Of a stretch of 64,000 bases of DNA, positions 61,626 to 64,000 are shown in pieces. The DNA is taken from NCBI RefSeq assembly GCF_000718515.1, contig NZ_JNZS01000003.1, positions 124,001 to 188,000 of the forward strand. The letters run 5' to 3'. Origin of the DNA: Micromonospora parva (GTDB taxonomy: Bacteria; Actinomycetota; Actinomycetes; Mycobacteriales; Micromonosporaceae). The notes below the pieces were generated by a model. It saw only the letters and a program-made list of their open reading frames with translations. It ran no database searches and had not been told where the DNA came from. Position 1 is the stretch's first letter, and each line of letters begins with the position of its first letter. The position numbers were made by a program, and so were the translations under genes.

Positions 61626-62387
61626 TCATCCGCGTACCACCCGGACGTTTGCGGACTCCAGGTCACCGACCAGATCGCGGTCGGCACGGCTGTCGGTGAT
61701 GAGCAGGTCGACGTCGGCCAGCTCAGCGAACCGGGCCAGATAGTCGTTGCCGAGTTTGGTGTGATCGGCGAGCACCACAGTGCGGCGGGCCGCACGAACC
61801 ATCGCCCGCTTCACCGCCGCCTCGGACGGGTCCGGGGTGGTCAACCCGCGCTCGACCGAAATGCCGTTGGTACCGACGAACGCAACGTCGACGTAGAGGT
61901 CCGCCAACGGCGACAGCGCCCAGTCGTCGACGGTCGCCAGGGTCTTCCCGCGGACCCGCCCACCCAACAGCAGGACGTTGAGGTTGGCGTAGGTACCGAG
62001 GGTCGCGGCGATGACCGGCGAGTTGACCACGACGGTCAGCTCCCGGTCGACCGGCAGCAGCTGGGCCAACCGGGCGGTGGTGGTGCCGGCGTCGAGGATG
62101 ATCGCGCCCTCCTCGGGCACCTCGCTCAGGGCGAGCTTGGCGATGCGCTCCTTCTCCTCGATGAGCACCGCGTCACGCGCCGCCAGCGCGGGCTCGAACC
62201 CGAGTCGCTCAACCGGGATCGCTCCACCATGGACGCGGCGCAGCACCCCGGCCCGCTCCAGGATGGTGAGGTCGCGGCGGATGGTCTCCGACGTCACGTT
62301 GAGTCCGTCGGCCAAGCCGGCCACCTCAACCCGGCCCACGTCCCGGGCGATGCGAAGGATCTCCTGCTGTCGTTCTTCGGCGTACAT
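61626..62387 (-). CDS. DeoR-family regulator of the polyol PTS operon
   Basis: The 253-residue repressor has an N-terminal helix-turn-helix (QQEILRIARDVGRVEVAGLADGLNVTSETIRRDLTILE, in parts) and the DeoR sugar-phosphate sensor (ILDAGTTTARLAQLL, VNSPVIAATL, FVGTNGISVERGLTTPDPSEAAVKRAM). It is the first gene of the operon, so it probably regulates itself; a phosphorylated sugar intermediate is the likely inducer. Confidence 0.94.
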   Translation of the reverse strand: MYAEERQQEILRIARDVGRVEVAGLADGLNVTSETIRRDLTILERAGVLRRVHGGAIPVERLGFEPALAARDAVLIEEKERIAKLALSEVPEEGAIILDAGTTTARLAQLLPVDRELTVVVNSPVIAATLGTYANLNVLLLGGRVRGKTLATVDDWALSPLADLYVDVAFVGTNGISVERGLTTPDPSEAAVKRAMVRAARRTVVLADHTKLGNDYLARFAELADVDLLITDSRADRDLVGDLESANVRVVRG

Positions 62388-62441
62388 CGTGTTGTTTCAC
62401 CGCCGTTTCGTTTTGCTTGTGCTTTGTTTACGCCCGCTTTC
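62388..62441 (-). promoter_or_regulatory. Candidate DeoR site: spaced GAAAC/AAAC repeats
   Basis: On the minus strand, just upstream of the DeoR ATG, the region carries repeated GAAAC and AAAC elements: AAACAAAG, AAACGAAAC and TGAAAC within about 40 bp. Spaced direct repeats of this kind are common at DeoR-type operators. The match is by appearance only. Confidence 0.4.
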
Positions 62442-62518
62442 CGGTTAAGTCAAGGGATGAGCCACATGAAGCCACATTGGACGGGCGAGGGTCTGCCGTC
62501 ACCTGGGCGAATGTCGAA

Positions 62519-62560
62519 TGGTCGCCGCCCTTCGCCAGCTCTGGCGATGGGCGGCGACCA
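62519..62560 (-). terminator. Long hairpin after the DUF5005-like gene
   Basis: Arms TGGTCGCCGCCC and GGGCGGCGACCA (12 bp) enclose an inner CGCCA/TGGCG stem with loop GCTC. It is about 90 bp past the stop of the minus-strand gene. Confidence 0.75.
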
Positions 62561-62651
62561 CGTCGCGTCGCGCTCTTGGCGCCACGCAGCGGCGCCGGTG
62601 ATGCCCGATCGTTTCGGCGGGCGTGTCCTACGCCCGGCCGAACCGCAGCAG

Positions 62652-64000
62652 TTATCCGAGGACGAACCGGAAGAAGCGGGGGCGGTAGATGCCCGGATCG
62701 CGGTAGTGATCCGCGTCCGGCGAGACGCGGGTGTCCATGCTGTTGACGTTGTAGGAGGCGATGAAGGTGTCACCGGAGCTGAGCGCCGGGTGCACGTGGG
62801 CGTTGTAGGAGATGACGTTGGGGTTCCAGTAGCTGCCGTAGGGGCCGGGTTCCGGCATCCGGTAGACCGGGGTCTTCTGGGTGAACGGACCGTACGGTGA
62901 GCAGGACGTCCAGGCGTTGATCTGCCCGCTGAACGCCTCGGTGCTGTCCTGGCTGAGGAGGAGGAACTGTCCGCCCCAGGGGGTGACGCTGTACTCGTTG
63001 GCGATGCCGGTCAGCAGGTTGCGGGAGTTCTGCTCCCGAAGCGTCCAACCCCACGGCGTGTGGTACTGCCAGGTGCCGTTGGCGAGGTCGCTGCCGTACA
63101 CCCGGGCGATGCGCATCTGCTTGTTGATCGGGGAGTCGTCGACGCCGTACACGTAGGTGTAGCCGTCGCCGCTGCGGCTGGCCGGCAGCAGCCCCGAGCC
63201 CCAGGCGACCCCGCTGGCCGAGGGCAACTCCCGGACGCTGACCGGGGTCCGCAGGTTGGACAGGGCGAAGTTCGCCACCACGTTGCGGTTGAACCGCCAG
63301 TCCCAGGCGCCGGAGCCGAAACGCTCGTACTCCTGGTACACCACTTGAAGTTGTCCGCCCGAGAGGTGGCCGTCACCGACCCAGTACCACTTGCCGGGCC
63401 CCGACGGCGGCATCAACGCCCGAGGGGCCCCGGCGGTGCCACCCTGGTAGGTGGTGAGGCTGCCGCCGTTCTGCACGACGAAGGTGTTGTTGACCAGCGG
63501 CGCGCTCACCGGGCGGGTGCCGTCGCCGTTGAGCGGGCCCATCCAGGTGTCGGAGAACAGCCACACGATCCGGCCGTCCGGCAACTTCACCGAGTACGTG
63601 GAGTCGCCACCGGTCCAGCCGTCCGGCGTGCTGGCGGCGTACCTGTTGAACGTGCCCTCCGGCTCGACGGTGGTCTCCACGCTGCGCACCGAGAGCGGGC
63701 GCAGCGCGCACGAGCGGGCCGTGAGTGGCAGCACGCTCTCCACATTCGTGGTGAACGTCTTCGGGCTGCCGTCCGCGTCGGCGGAGTGGATGTCCAGTTC
63801 GGTCCAGGTGGTCACCAGGGTGGCCACCATGGGGTACGCGAAGTTCGGCACCGTGATCAGTCCACCCGCGTCGGGATGGCGCACGGTGTGGATGCTCGGG
63901 TACTTCGCCAGCGTGCCGGTGCTTCCCGTCGGCGACCAGACGACGACGGCAGATCTGCGGTTGGTGTCCCTGGTGGTGTCCACCAGCAGGGTCGAGCAGT
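62652..64000 (-). CDS. Secreted-type DUF5005/DUF4185-like protein, 5' end cut by window edge
   Basis: The open frame runs off the right edge, leaving about 448 residues of the C-terminus. The visible part has a beta-rich region (FAYPMVATLVTTWTELDIHSA, in parts), then a propeller-like domain: RYAASTPDGWTGGDSTYSVKLPDGRIVWLFSDTW, NNTFVVQNG, YVYGVDD, IYRPRFFRFVLG (segments). This resembles DUF4185/DUF5005 glycosidase-like domains often found in secreted actinobacterial proteins. The signal peptide and start lie beyond the window. Confidence 0.75.
   Translation of the reverse strand, partial: CSTLLVDTTRDTNRRSAVVVWSPTGSTGTLAKYPSIHTVRHPDAGGLITVPNFAYPMVATLVTTWTELDIHSADADGSPKTFTTNVESVLPLTARSCALRPLSVRSVETTVEPEGTFNRYAASTPDGWTGGDSTYSVKLPDGRIVWLFSDTWMGPLNGDGTRPVSAPLVNNTFVVQNGGSLTTYQGGTAGAPRALMPPSGPGKWYWVGDGHLSGGQLQVVYQEYERFGSGAWDWRFNRNVVANFALSNLRTPVSVRELPSASGVAWGSGLLPASRSGDGYTYVYGVDDSPINKQMRIARVYGSDLANGTWQYHTPWGWTLREQNSRNLLTGIANEYSVTPWGGQFLLLSQDSTEAFSGQINAWTSCSPYGPFTQKTPVYRMPEPGPYGSYWNPNVISYNAHVHPALSSGDTFIASYNVNSMDTRVSPDADHYRDPGIYRPRFFRFVLG

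Overview
The window is high-GC DNA with GC-rich third codon positions, frequent GTG starts and many ATGA/GTGA stop-start overlaps. It carries actinobacterial gene types: an ECF sigma factor with a CU044_5270-type partner, an MMPL transporter, a YtrA-type GntR/ABC operon and secreted carbohydrate-active enzymes. A Micromonospora-like actinomycete fits best. This is inference from content and codon use, not a database result. No rRNA, tRNA or CRISPR array was seen.

Layout. 1-2.8 kb: a truncated EamA exporter divergent from a LysR regulator, then a VOC protein and a gene-poor stretch. 3.9-11.6 kb: seven tightly overlapping genes (serine-palmitoyltransferase-like enzyme, UbiA prenyltransferase, ThiL/PurM-like protein, NAD-dependent reductase, lipid kinase, GT1 glycosyltransferase, acyltransferase-3), facing a convergent P450. 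It reads as an uncharacterised lipid or glycolipid pathway and is the best candidate for a new biosynthetic system. 13.2-23.6 kb: GH43 xylosidase with a palindromic operator, AEC transporter with an in-frame minisatellite, secreted S1 protease, GntR/ABC operon, TPC-type P1B ATPase and a DUF1963 protein. 23.7-30.5 kb: TetR with SnoaL and NIPSNAP genes, a lipoprotein, a P-loop kinase, KptA and several unknowns.

30.6-32.7 kb: a segment bounded by 28-bp inverted repeats (25/28 match) and 10-bp flanking direct repeats (9/10 match). It holds a broken ISAs1-family transposase plus an intact helix-turn-helix gene and an alpha/beta hydrolase gene. The promoter of those two genes sits inside two palindromes 21 bp apart. 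This looks like a passenger-carrying ISAs1 derivative.

32.8-45.4 kb: methyltransferase, sigma factor operon, DUF1906/golvesin-like secreted protein, GH16 glucanase, ROK repressor and a divergent sugar ABC importer with a Gfo/Idh/MocA dehydrogenase. Two similar motifs upstream of GH16 and in the ROK/ABC divergence suggest one regulon. 45.4-55.4 kb: barstar-like protein, several gene remnants, MMPL transporter convergent with a two-component system, two unknown proteins and an MscS channel. 55.7-62.4 kb: a complete polyol-type PTS operon (DeoR, PfkB kinase, EIIC, EIIB, EIIA, zinc dehydrogenase, HPr, EI). 62.6-64 kb: a secreted-type protein cut by the window edge.

Remnants of a SpoIIE-type phosphatase, an FAD monooxygenase, a GNAT, a DinB protein and possibly an SDR lie in the gaps, which points to ongoing gene decay and rearrangement between the metabolic islands.
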